Shown here piece by piece: positions 36,957 to 45,206 of a stretch of 64,000 nt of DNA (its first letter is position 1; every line of letters starts with the position of its first letter). The translations under genes and the position numbers were made by a program. Source of the stretch: Lewinellaceae bacterium (GTDB taxonomy: Bacteria > Bacteroidota > Bacteroidia > Chitinophagales > Saprospiraceae); assembly GCA_020636355.1 (NCBI GenBank), contig JACJYB010000009.1, positions 62,001-126,000 on the forward strand, written 5' to 3'. The notes under the pieces were generated by a model, which searched no databases, was not told the origin of the DNA, and saw only the letters and a list, made by a program, of their open reading frames with translations.

Positions 36957-37550
36957 ATCCCCCGTGCCGTAGGTACGGCACCTGCATTCACCGCTCAACC
37001 AGTCCCGGAAATACATTAAAAATTAATAGCATATGATTTCTAATGATCCCCTGGATGATATCTTCCTGGTCCCAGCGGGACCTGATTCTGGTTACCAATA
37101 ATGATTATGCATTCCCTCTGCCACAGGTACAGCACAACGATCAAACGCCGAATCAGTTCCTGGATCACATTATATATTTATAGTATATGTTTTCTGATCT
37201 TCTCTCTGGATAATACCAGCCTGGTCCCAGCAGGACCTCATTCCGGTTACCAATAATGATTAAGCATTCCCTCTGCCGCAGGTACGGCATATAGATCCGC
37301 CGCACAGATAACCCGGAATCACATTAAAATTTAATAGCATATGAATTTTGATCATCTCCCTAGATTAATCTTCCTGGTCCCAGCGGGACCGGATTCCGGT
37401 AGCCAGTCATAGGGATTCATTCCCCCGTGCCGTAGGTACGGCATATAGATCCACACCTCCAGTAAGTTCCGAAATCACATTAAATATTTTTAACAGGTGT
37501 GTTCTAATTGCCTCCCTGGATTAAATCTTCCTGGTCCCAGCGGGAAGTCC
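36957..37550 (-). repeat. Four-unit ~155-bp repeat array carrying the same boxes in inverse orientation
   Basis: GGTCCCAGCGGGACC begins at 37068, 37223, 37377 and 37533 (period 154-156 bp), interleaved with GTGCCGTAGGTACGGCA-type boxes near 36963, 37117, 37271 and 37427. These are reverse complements of the two boxes of the upstream array. The connecting sequences differ from the forward array (ATTAAAAATTAATAGCATATG, CCGGTTACCAATAATGATTA), so only the palindromes are shared. The two arrays meet head-to-head near 36950. The remaining stretch to 37695 shows no gene. Confidence 0.8.
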
Positions 37551-37695
37551 TATTATTAATTAGGAGTACAGCGCTCGGATCAAAAGCTCACCAGTGTCAG
37601 GGTGATCCTTCCTGATTCGCTTTCGCAATCGTTTAACTATTCATTTTCTCCCATTAATTCGTGAACTTTATTTTCTCAGATCAACCAACCGGATT

Positions 37696-38982
37696 ATGGT
37701 CCCCAGGAATAGACATTCGTTGTTTTCATTGTCGAGGTTAACCTTCCTGTTGTTTTGTTTTATCATTATCTGCGTGGGCCTGGCAAATAAACCTATTGGA
37801 CGGTCACCCCTCGAAGAGATCCTGCGGTCAAACCGGCAACAATTAAAACCGGTGATCAAACACCCGGACCGCTACCGCCTACAGATCATCTATACCCAGA
37901 TCGACCGGGATGCTCAAAATAACCCATCCTTCACGACCTATCGTTTTCATCAAAACGACCAGCTCTATTTTTATCCTGCGTCATCGGTTAAAATGCCAAC
38001 GGCCTTCGTAGCGCTGGAAAAAATTAATAATCTGCAGACCCAGGGTCTGAATCGTGAAACACCCATGTTCACCAATGCCGACCGCGTCCCACAGACTTCG
38101 GTGACACAAGACACCACGGCAGCAAATGGAATGCCTTCTGTCGCCCAGTATATCCGGAAGATCTTCGCGGTGAGCGATAATGATGCCTACAACCGGCTTT
38201 ATGAATTCGTCGGGCAGCGGGCATTAAATCAGACCCTCTACGCTAAGGGGTTTGGCCATACGCGCATCACCTGTCGGCTCGATGCGCCGCAATTTTTGCC
38301 GATTGACAATCAGATCACCAATGGGATCTACTTCAAGGACCATGGACAAATCGTCTTTAGCCAGGGCCAGGTACAGTCCCAGTGGGTGGCTCCCGATCTG
38401 CATCTCAATGATGAGTTGCAGGGTATTGGCAGTCTGGACCAGGACGGTGAATTCATCAATCAGCCGTTTGATTTTAGTCAAAAGAATTACATTTCTCTGC
38501 AGACTTTGCATGACATTCTGAAGGCGGTTATGTTTCCAGAGTCAGTTCCTGAAAATCAGCAGTTTAACTTTACCCAGGACGATTATCGGTTCCTTTATCG
38601 ATGTATGGGCAGTTATCCCCGGGAATTGGCGCATCCTCATTATGACCCAAGCCGGTATCCCGACCATTATGTGAAATTTCTGGGATATGGTGACGGATCG
38701 TCGGCCATACCTCCTTATGTACGTATTTTCAATAAGGTGGGAGATGCCTACGGATATCTGACGGATGTTTCCTATGTGGTTGATTTTAAACACAACGTCG
38801 AATATTTCCTGGCTGCCACATTAATGGTTAATGCTAACGGCATATTCAACGACGGAGTCTATGAATACGACACTATTGGCTTCCCTTTTATGGCGCACCT
38901 GGGTCAGGCAGTTTATCAGTATGAGTTAAGGCGTCCGAGAACCTATCCCCCTGATCTCAGCCGTTTTGAAGTAAACGATTGA
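37696..38982 (+). CDS. Class-A beta-lactamase-like serine hydrolase, exported
   Basis: The product is 428 residues with an N-terminal signal/anchor (residues ~9-31). Penicillin-recognising motifs are all in place: SxxK as S96-S-V-K99, SDN as S160-D-N162, and a KTG-like K347-V-G. The closest family is the Beta-lactamase2 (PF13354) type of serine hydrolase. At ~400 mature residues it is longer than true class-A beta-lactamases (~265), with an insert between SDN and KxG. Activity on beta-lactams is therefore not implied; a peptidoglycan- or ester-acting role is equally possible. It stands alone downstream of the repeat arrays. Confidence 0.85.
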   Translation: MVPRNRHSLFSLSRLTFLLFCFIIICVGLANKPIGRSPLEEILRSNRQQLKPVIKHPDRYRLQIIYTQIDRDAQNNPSFTTYRFHQNDQLYFYPASSVKMPTAFVALEKINNLQTQGLNRETPMFTNADRVPQTSVTQDTTAANGMPSVAQYIRKIFAVSDNDAYNRLYEFVGQRALNQTLYAKGFGHTRITCRLDAPQFLPIDNQITNGIYFKDHGQIVFSQGQVQSQWVAPDLHLNDELQGIGSLDQDGEFINQPFDFSQKNYISLQTLHDILKAVMFPESVPENQQFNFTQDDYRFLYRCMGSYPRELAHPHYDPSRYPDHYVKFLGYGDGSSAIPPYVRIFNKVGDAYGYLTDVSYVVDFKHNVEYFLAATLMVNANGIFNDGVYEYDTIGFPFMAHLGQAVYQYELRRPRTYPPDLSRFEVND

Positions 38983-39139
38983 ATGGATGGGTAAGATTCA
39001 TTGCCCACCTGCAGATCCTGCGCTATGGTAAGCCCTTTGTAAATTCATTGACCCGGATGATGCCGGATCGAAGCCATAATTGTTACTTTTACTTGATCCT
39101 ATTCCGTCCGACACGGATTAACATTTGAACGGACCATCC

Positions 39140-39859
39140 ATGAAAGTTGGCCTTTTTATTCCATGTTATATCGATCAATTTTATCCCCAGGTGGGTGTGG
39201 CTACCCTGGAATTGCTGGAACATCTGGGTTGCGAGGTGGTCTACCCTCCGGGTCAGACCTGCTGCGGTCAGCCACTGGCTAATACCGGAATGGAAAAAGC
39301 GGCTCAGCCAACCTACGATCACTTCCAGGAAGTATTTTCCGGCTTTGACCATATTGTGGCTCCTTCCGGTAGTTGCGTTTATCATGTGGTGCACCATTAT
39401 CCGGTGGAGAGCCGGCCACAAGGGAAGGTTTGGGAGCTCTGCGACTTTATCGTCAATCATTTGGGTGTCACCCAAATTGCCGCCTCTTTTCCGCATAAAG
39501 TAGGTTTGCATCCCAGTTGTCATGGATTGCGGGGATTGCGTCTTGGACCGGACAGTGAGCGGGTTGAGGACCGGCCGGATGTGGTCCGGACATTGCTGGC
39601 ATCTGTTTCGGGAATAGAACTGGTAGATCTGGATCGGCGGGACGAATGTTGTGGCTTTGGCGGCACATTTGCTATCACGGAAGAAGCCGTATCCGTCCAG
39701 ATGGGGCTGGATAAAATCAGTGATCATCAACGGCATGGTGCAGAAATCATCACCGGTACCGATGTCTCCTGCCTGATGCACCTGGAAGGGTTGATCAGGC
39801 GACAGGGATTGCCATTGCAAACCAGACACATTGCAGAAATCTTAAATGCCAGACTATGA
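39140..39859 (+). CDS. lutA: Lactate utilization protein A (Fe-S oxidoreductase subunit)
   Basis: The product is 239 residues. The ATG at 39140 begins MKVGLFIPCYID, the usual family start. Two CCG domains are visible, QTCCGQPLANTG and DECCGFGGTFAIT, each with the Cys-Cys-Gly signature that binds 4Fe-4S clusters or heterodisulfide-type centres. With LutB and LutC it oxidises L-lactate to pyruvate. The stop overlaps the lutB ATG (ATGA), so the genes form a coupled operon. I see no regulatory gene of the FadR/LutR type beside it. Confidence 0.93.
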   Translation: MKVGLFIPCYIDQFYPQVGVATLELLEHLGCEVVYPPGQTCCGQPLANTGMEKAAQPTYDHFQEVFSGFDHIVAPSGSCVYHVVHHYPVESRPQGKVWELCDFIVNHLGVTQIAASFPHKVGLHPSCHGLRGLRLGPDSERVEDRPDVVRTLLASVSGIELVDLDRRDECCGFGGTFAITEEAVSVQMGLDKISDHQRHGAEIITGTDVSCLMHLEGLIRRQGLPLQTRHIAEILNARL

Positions 39860-41229
39860 GCCAGCACCCGGAAGCGGCAGCCCGATTTATTGCAGATAAT
39901 GAGCGCATGGCCTGGCACGACCGTTCCATCTGGAATGCGCGAAAGAAGCGGGATCTGGCCAGTCATTCCATCGAAGAATGGGAGCAACTGCGTTCGTGGG
40001 CGTCAGACATCAAAGAGCACACCCTGGCACATCTGGATCATTACCTGGAAGTATTCGAAAAGCAGGCTACTGCCAATGGCGTAAAAGTACATTGGGCGGC
40101 AACTGCAGAGGAGCATAATCGCATTGTGCTTGGAATTCTTCGGGAAAATGAGGCCAGGCATATGGTGAAGTCCAAGTCCATGCTTACAGAAGAATGCCAC
40201 CTTAATCCTTTTCTGGAAGCCAATGGGATTGAAGTCATCGATACCGACCTGGGTGAACGAATCGTGCAACTCAGGGAAGAAATTCCCAGCCATATAGTAA
40301 CCCCGGCCATCCATTTGAAAAAAGAAGATGTCAGCAAGTTATTTGAAGAAAAACTGCATACCGAACCGGGCAACGCGGACCCGACCTATCTGACCCGGGA
40401 GGCACGTAAACACTTGCGAGCCCATTTTCTTGCATGCGATGCTGCGCTAACAGGTGTTAATTTTGCAGTTGCGGAAACGGGTACCGTGGTCGTCGTGACC
40501 AATGAAGGGAATTCGGATTTAGGCGTCCATCTGGGCAAGGTGCAGATACACAGCATGGGCATCGAAAAATTAATCCCCAAATGGCAAGATCTGGGAATAT
40601 TTACCAGGCTATTGGCCCGCAGCGCTACCGGTCAACCTATTTCTATTTATACAAGCCACTATACCAAACCGCGGCCGGATGTTCCAATGCATATCATTCT
40701 GGTTGACAACGGTAGGACGGAACAGCTTTCCAGAGAGCATTTCCGTAAGTCGCTGGCTTGCATCCGTTGCGGTGCCTGCATGAATACCTGTCCCATCTAC
40801 CGCCGCAGCGGAGGACATAGTTACGGAAGCACCATTCCGGGACCGATCGGCTCTATTCTGACACCTGGAAAAGACTTAAAAAAATACAGCCCTTTACCTT
40901 TTGCTTCGACCCTTTGTGGCTCGTGTTCTGATGTCTGCCCGGTCAAAATTGATATCCACGACCAGCTGTACCGGTGGCGTCAGATCATTGCTGAGGAGCA
41001 TCTGTTGCCGAAATACAAAACGATACCATTGGGATTGGCGGGCCGAATTTTTGCACGGGGTAAGCGCTATGACCAGGCAGGTCGCATTGCCCGCTGGTGG
41101 CTGCGACGCTTGCCCGCCTGGATGGTGAATAGTCGATTGAATGCCTGGAGCAAGCACCGGGATCTGCCGAATGCACCCCGCAATTCATTTAAAGAATGGT
41201 ATGAACAAAACCGGCCCCATGGATCCTAA
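39856..41229 (+). CDS. lutB: Lactate utilization protein B (Fe-S protein, DUF162-type)
   Basis: The product is 457 residues, starting in the ATGA overlap with lutA. The N-terminal ~290 residues form the LUD (DUF162) domain (AVAETGTVVVVTNEGN). Two ferredoxin-type clusters follow: CIRCGACMNTCPIY at ~302 and CGSCSDVCPVKID at ~354. The C-terminal helical region is typical. It is the electron-transferring core of LutABC. The length matches the family (~460-480). The end overlaps lutC by 11 bp. Confidence 0.95.
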   Translation: MSQHPEAAARFIADNERMAWHDRSIWNARKKRDLASHSIEEWEQLRSWASDIKEHTLAHLDHYLEVFEKQATANGVKVHWAATAEEHNRIVLGILRENEARHMVKSKSMLTEECHLNPFLEANGIEVIDTDLGERIVQLREEIPSHIVTPAIHLKKEDVSKLFEEKLHTEPGNADPTYLTREARKHLRAHFLACDAALTGVNFAVAETGTVVVVTNEGNSDLGVHLGKVQIHSMGIEKLIPKWQDLGIFTRLLARSATGQPISIYTSHYTKPRPDVPMHIILVDNGRTEQLSREHFRKSLACIRCGACMNTCPIYRRSGGHSYGSTIPGPIGSILTPGKDLKKYSPLPFASTLCGSCSDVCPVKIDIHDQLYRWRQIIAEEHLLPKYKTIPLGLAGRIFARGKRYDQAGRIARWWLRRLPAWMVNSRLNAWSKHRDLPNAPRNSFKEWYEQNRPHGS

Positions 41230-41791
41230 AAAGCAGATATTGGACCGCATACGTTCGATCAGGCAAGCGCCAAAACCTTACCCGCCACAGGCAATTGAAT
41301 CACAGGAAAAGGACCTGGCAGAGGCCTTTACAGGCATGGTTAAGCTTTCGGGAAGCACCTTGCTTCGATTTGAGGATCAGCAAACCATGATCGATGAATT
41401 TGTGAAAGCTGGGCATCCGGTGAATGAATGGGTAAGCACCTGGGACCCATTAATCAGGATGGGGGCATCTGAAGCCGGAAAAATTACGGATGCGAGAATA
41501 GTTATATCCTGTGCTGTTTTGCCTGGCAAGTTCGGGGTAGCAGAAAACGGAGCGGTGTGGGTGCCTGAGGAGGCTATGGGTCAGCGGACAATACCTTTTC
41601 TGGCTGAGCATTTGATCTTAATCGTCCATGCCAAAGATCTGGTAGCCACCATGCACCAGGTTTATGCAGTCAATCAACCTGGTAGCTATGGACTGTTCAT
41701 AGCAGGACCATCCAAAACTGCGGACATTGAGCAACATCTTGTCCTTGGGGCACAGGGACCCTTAGCCCATACAGTTATTTTGTTGGGATAA
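41219..41791 (+). CDS. lutC: Lactate utilization protein C (LUD domain)
   Basis: The product is 190 residues from the ATG at 41219 (MDPKKQILDRIRSI), inside the last codons of lutB; an ATG at 41201 is possible. It is a single LUD domain with the conserved ISCAVLPGKFGVAENGAVW and LFIAGPSKTADIEQHLVLGAQGP motifs. It completes the lutABC operon for growth on L-lactate. A long hairpin ~90 bp downstream probably ends transcription from both sides. Confidence 0.93.
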   Translation: MDPKKQILDRIRSIRQAPKPYPPQAIESQEKDLAEAFTGMVKLSGSTLLRFEDQQTMIDEFVKAGHPVNEWVSTWDPLIRMGASEAGKITDARIVISCAVLPGKFGVAENGAVWVPEEAMGQRTIPFLAEHLILIVHAKDLVATMHQVYAVNQPGSYGLFIAGPSKTADIEQHLVLGAQGPLAHTVILLG

Positions 41792-41875
41792 ATTCCAGGG
41801 CATCAGCTTCTTTTTTCAGAATAAGAACCTGCGAATTACAAGAAGGTTGGGTGATGTATTCGATCTGGAAACCTT

Positions 41876-41916
41876 AAAAAGCCGGGATTAGGAAATCGGA
41901 TGATTTTCTAATCCCG
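41876..41916 (-). terminator. Intrinsic terminator of the rbp-rpsU operon, probably bidirectional
   Basis: A 15-bp stem (41883-41897 with 41902-41916, one mismatch, 4-nt loop GGAT) is followed on the minus strand by GCTTTTTAAGG. It lies between convergent lutC and rpsU and could also stop lutABC transcripts, although the plus-strand T-run is poor. Confidence 0.85.
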
Positions 41917-41959
41917 TTCTTGGTGATCCAAGTTACTTTGAAATAAGAAGGAATGGTAT

Positions 41960-42157
41960 TTACTCTGCGATTTCCTGAAGAGTTTTTTCATTGCGGTATT
42001 GCGCTTTCAGGATTTCATTCCGGCGGGCTTCGGATGGTTTGGTGAAATACTTCCGGTCGCGGAGTTGCCGCATTAAATTGATTTGACGGTGCTTGCGCTT
42101 GTAACGTTTGAGCGCGCGATCAATAGATTCTCCTTCTTTGACTTCAATAATCAGCAT
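41960..42157 (-). CDS. rpsU: 30S ribosomal protein S21
   Basis: The product is 65 residues, the usual S21 size in Bacteroidota. MLIIEVKEGESIDRALKRYKRK and the arginine-rich LMRQLRDRKYFTKPSEARR are diagnostic. In Bacteroidota S21 takes part in holding the anti-Shine-Dalgarno end of 16S rRNA. It lies 47 bp downstream of an RNA-recognition-motif gene on the same strand, with no terminator between, and ends at the 41876-41916 hairpin; the two are probably one operon driven by the promoter at 42605-42635. Confidence 0.97.
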   Translation of the reverse strand: MLIIEVKEGESIDRALKRYKRKHRQINLMRQLRDRKYFTKPSEARRNEILKAQYRNEKTLQEIAE

Positions 42158-42204
42158 AATTTGATTTTAGTTATCTAAATAATTTATTCTCGCATGCGAT
42201 AGGG

Positions 42205-42459
42205 TCAAAATCGGTCCTCGCGGGGACGAGCTTTATTGACCACGATGGTCCTGCCATCCATTAACGTATTGTTTAGTGCGTCAATGGCCGCAGTAGCTTC
42301 TGCATTATCATCCATTTCAACAAATGCAAAGCCTTTTGACCGCCCGGTAAAACGGTCCATAATGATCTTGCAGCTTGATACTGCTCCGTAAGCCTCAAAA
42401 GCCTGACGTAAATCGTCCTCAGAGGTGGCATAGTTTAGTTTTCCAACAAAGATGTTCAT
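42205..42459 (-). CDS. Single-RRM RNA-binding protein (cyanobacterial Rbp-like)
   Basis: The product is 84 residues and consists almost wholly of one RNA recognition motif: RNP2 is IFVGKL near the N-terminus and RNP1 is KGFAFVEM with its aromatic residues intact. A short basic tail PREDRF follows. Such proteins bind single-stranded RNA and are cold-inducible in cyanobacteria, where an rbp gene often precedes rpsU as here. A leader of about 140 nt between the predicted promoter and the ATG fits post-transcriptional or temperature control, which is inference. Confidence 0.95.
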   Translation of the reverse strand: MNIFVGKLNYATSEDDLRQAFEAYGAVSSCKIIMDRFTGRSKGFAFVEMDDNAEATAAIDALNNTLMDGRTIVVNKARPREDRF

Positions 42460-42604
42460 AACGATAATTAATGTAATGATGGATTAACCTGGTGCATCGG
42501 CATCCAGGATGCTAGAACAAAACCCAATTAGAAACTATGGAAGATCGGTTGAGAAAGGACGACCGAAGATTGAATAAAAACTAACTGACACTATTCTAGG
42601 ACCG

Positions 42605-42635
42605 CAAAGATACAATAATCGGGGTTATTCTCCAA
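42605..42635 (-). promoter_or_regulatory. Bacteroidota-type promoter for rbp-rpsU
   Basis: On the minus strand TTGG (42635-42632) and TATCTTTG (42612-42605) are separated by 19 bp, matching TTTG-N19-TAnnTTTG with a perfect -7 element. Transcription would begin near 42600, leaving a ~140-nt untranslated leader before the RRM gene. Confidence 0.7.
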
Positions 42636-42674
42636 TTCATCGTGCCGGTACCACAATTGACTCAAGGTGGGCAC

Positions 42675-42705
42675 AAAAAAAGCACACTCTTGAGGAGCGT
42701 GCTTC
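42675..42705 (-). terminator. Intrinsic terminator without an assigned gene
   Basis: The minus strand reads AGCACGCTC, TCAA-type 5-nt loop, GAGTGTGCT, TTTTTTT: a 9-bp stem with one mismatch at 42681-42703 and seven Ts (42681-42675). The nearest minus-strand gene ends 285 bp upstream at 42990. Confidence 0.8.
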
Positions 42706-42989
42706 ACTATCGTGTTCTTGGGAATTTTTGTCGAGTTTACGGACCGGAAAGAGCGTCTTCATGGCTTGAATCAGCCAGGGGTCACAGCACATTCCGGGCA
42801 GGTACGTTATGCTTCATCTTTGTTTCTTTTGCTATTGATTCGCTCGCATTAAAAATAAATATCGGTTAACATCGAAGCGGTAAAAGTGCGTTTTCATAAT
42901 CTTGAACGAAGCCATCGCAAAAGGCTTACAACAATGAAGGTTGTGATCATGTGCAGTCTGTTTTTGGTTTTGGAATGTTCTAAGTGTAT
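42706..42989 (-). other. Gene-free stretch ahead of the orphan terminator; candidate small RNA
   Basis: No ORF with coding character is visible. On the minus strand a region at ~42740-42805 can fold with CCGGAA/TTCCGG arms enclosing a GGCT/AGCC hairpin, and the terminator follows. It may be a small RNA or just a long 3' untranslated region of the caspase-like gene. A near-consensus -7 element (TATTTTTA, ~42850) is weak support for a separate start. Confidence 0.3.
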
Positions 42990-44471
42990 TTATCGGATGA
43001 ATGCCATCGGTAAGTTCGGGTCGAATCGGCCTGCTGTCATCGGGCTTTGCCGGTTTTGGGTATAGCGTTTGACCTGATTGGTCACAAAATCAAACAACTC
43101 ACCCAGTTGAACAACCCTATCCTGGTTTTGATCGGCACCGCCTTTCAGGCCTTCAATCAGATAATGACTGAAGATGCCCTGGCGCAATCCCTGGTCTTCC
43201 AGGCTGACTTCTTCGGAAGAGCTAGACATCAGAAATGCGGTTCCGGACTGAGACTGGTCGATGCGTTCGTAAAATTGATTCAGCGCCTGCTGGAGGTTGA
43301 TGCCCCGTTCACCCAGGGTGCCTGCATAACAAGCATCGGCCAGACAGATCTTTTGTTTGGCAGGGCTGTTGGAAAGGATGGTTTGTACATCTTCGTAACG
43401 CAGACGGTTATGATATCCGTCAAAGTCATAGGGGAGGAATGAACCCTTGAGTCCGTGACCGGAGAGATAGAGCATTACTACGTCGTTTTCATCTGCCTGC
43501 ATAAATAAGGTCTGCATGCTTTCAATGATGTTGCGACGCGTTGCATCCTCATCGATCATTAAGCGGATCTGGTTGTCCGGTAATGCCCCGCCTTCCGGGC
43601 TTTTGAGGAATGCGTACATGCGGTATGCGTCGTCATCGGTGTATTTCAGCGTAGGCATGTGGTTGTAGCTTGCGACGCCGACCACTGCTGCCCAGATTTT
43701 TACATCGGGATCACTGTCTTTATCGACCGGATTTTTTTCGGCAATTGAAGTGGCAGGCTCGTCACGCAGCTCGATGACGCGTCCGCGGCTCCAGATGGCA
43801 CTGATTACCCGGCCGCTGTGGAAATACATGATACCCGGTCCATGGGGTGCATGGTTCTGCCATTGGCCTTCATAGCGGTCCCCATTGGCATAATAACAGA
43901 CGCCTTCTCCTCGTGGTTGACCGTTGACAAAGGATCCGATGTAGTAACTGCCATCGCGGTAGGTATATTTACCTGGTCCGCTCTGACAATCTTCCCGGTT
44001 GCAATCGCGAACTTTTCCATCCGGTTGATTTTCCATTAAGATGCTATTTCCTGCTTCCGGAGGGCTTGAAGTGTTGGCAGTATTCACGACAGGATCTATT
44101 TGTCCATCTTCGTTGAGTGATTTCCCGTCCTTCCATTGGCCGACGACCTTCCGGCCATCCGGATAGGTGTAGGTGCCTTGTCCGTTAAATTTGGAATGAT
44201 AAAATTCGCCGGTATACTGTTCTCCATTAGCCTTCACCAGCGTGCCTTTTCCTTCCCGGTATTGATTGTTCCATTGACCGTTATAACGATCGCCATTGGA
44301 AAAATAAAGGATTCCGGTTCCTTGGATTACGCCATCCCGAAACGTGCCCTGATACTTGGATCCGCTAGGAAAAACATACGTTCCGGTGCCATTATAACAA
44401 TTACCTTGAATACATTGGCTCCATGCCACCAGGGGGGAAACACAAAATAGACAGAGCAAAAACTTCGTCAT
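42990..44471 (-). CDS. Exported MORN-repeat caspase-like protease (peptidase C14)
   Basis: The product is 493 residues with signal peptide MTKFLLCLFCVSPLVAWSQ. Residues ~25-120 and ~165-230 hold MORN repeats (YQGTFRDGVIQGTG, YNGQWNNQYREGKG, YIGSFVNGQPRGEG, YEGQWQNHAPHGPG). The caspase/metacaspase domain spans ~255-493 with the catalytic dyad H339 (LYLSGHG) and C381 (LADACYAG). Family members cleave after basic or acidic residues; their bacterial substrates are largely unknown. The combination with a signal peptide places the protease in the periplasm or envelope. No partner gene is adjacent. Confidence 0.93.
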   Translation of the reverse strand: MTKFLLCLFCVSPLVAWSQCIQGNCYNGTGTYVFPSGSKYQGTFRDGVIQGTGILYFSNGDRYNGQWNNQYREGKGTLVKANGEQYTGEFYHSKFNGQGTYTYPDGRKVVGQWKDGKSLNEDGQIDPVVNTANTSSPPEAGNSILMENQPDGKVRDCNREDCQSGPGKYTYRDGSYYIGSFVNGQPRGEGVCYYANGDRYEGQWQNHAPHGPGIMYFHSGRVISAIWSRGRVIELRDEPATSIAEKNPVDKDSDPDVKIWAAVVGVASYNHMPTLKYTDDDAYRMYAFLKSPEGGALPDNQIRLMIDEDATRRNIIESMQTLFMQADENDVVMLYLSGHGLKGSFLPYDFDGYHNRLRYEDVQTILSNSPAKQKICLADACYAGTLGERGINLQQALNQFYERIDQSQSGTAFLMSSSSEEVSLEDQGLRQGIFSHYLIEGLKGGADQNQDRVVQLGELFDFVTNQVKRYTQNRQSPMTAGRFDPNLPMAFIR

Positions 44472-44719
44472 GTGTGAACCTGTTTAACGTGATGTAGAGT
44501 CCCTGAATAGTCATTTAGATTGTTGAAGTAAAGATGTCAAACGATGAGCCAAATGTTTATGTACTGGTTAAAACTAGCATTCAAATTTTTTATTGTTTTA
44601 CCGGGCTGGCAATAAGACCGTTTTAACATTTGTATTCCAGCGTATTACTCCGGATCGGACAACTGGAAACCTTGCACCCCTGTATTTCGTTATCTTGTCC
44701 GAATAACATCAACCTCCTC

Positions 44720-45187
44720 ATGAGTAAGACACCTTTTGAGTTTTTTGGAACAGAGACCATCCCGGTTGCAGCGCATCCGGTCTGGCTCACCTTACAAAAT
44801 CCGAAACTGCTGAGTAATTTGATTCCGGGCATAGAGCGGATAGAACAAACCGGACCTACCAGTTATGCCTTCGAGGCCAGGCTAAAGTTAGGGATCATCA
44901 AGCCCATACTATCCGGTACGGTAAGTTATACCGACGTATTACCGGATCACCAGGTCGGGATGAAGGTGGAGCAATTCAGCAAAGTAGGATCCTCAACACT
45001 TGATGTTTTGATTCGTCTGGAATCCTGTAGTCCGGATGAAACGGAAGTGAACTATCGCGTCAGCGGACTGGCGGATGGTCTTTTGGCAAAAGCTGGTGTG
45101 AAAGCTTTGGAAAAACTAAGTGAAACGGCAATCCGGAAATTTATTGACTCCCTGGATGATCTGATCAGACAGCAACAGACCGCTTAA
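44720..45187 (+). CDS. CoxG/SRPBCC-family protein
   Basis: The product is 155 residues from the ATG at 44720; the in-frame upstream extension lacks family similarity. The sequence follows the CoxG (PF06240) START-like fold: the helix-grip opening, NPKLLSNLIPGIERIEQ, the long strand YAFEARLKLGIIKPILSGTVSY and the C-terminal helix GVKALEKLSETAIRKFIDSL. CoxG proper recruits CO dehydrogenase to the membrane, but no cox genes are here, so it more likely binds a lipid or hydrophobic ligand. It converges on the glycerate kinase gene with 19 bp between stops. Confidence 0.85.
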   Translation: MSKTPFEFFGTETIPVAAHPVWLTLQNPKLLSNLIPGIERIEQTGPTSYAFEARLKLGIIKPILSGTVSYTDVLPDHQVGMKVEQFSKVGSSTLDVLIRLESCSPDETEVNYRVSGLADGLLAKAGVKALEKLSETAIRKFIDSLDDLIRQQQTA

Positions 45188-45206
45188 GAAGTGTTTCGTC
45201 AGGCGG

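Noticed and set aside
36183..37550. CRISPR array
   Set aside because: The repeating unit is ~109 or ~155 bp and is similar along its whole length; there are no unique 30-40 bp spacers and no cas genes.
39089..39829. 246-residue minus-strand ORF opposite lutA
   Set aside because: Antisense shadow of lutA, with no recognisable motif; lutA has two clear CCG domains and operon coupling.
42660..42815. Short minus-strand ORF (about 53 codons from an ATG) over the candidate small RNA
   Set aside because: It would read straight through the terminator stem and T-run; no homology recognised.
42642..42869. 75-residue plus-strand ORF
   Set aside because: It runs through the orphan terminator hairpin and has no start context or recognisable composition.
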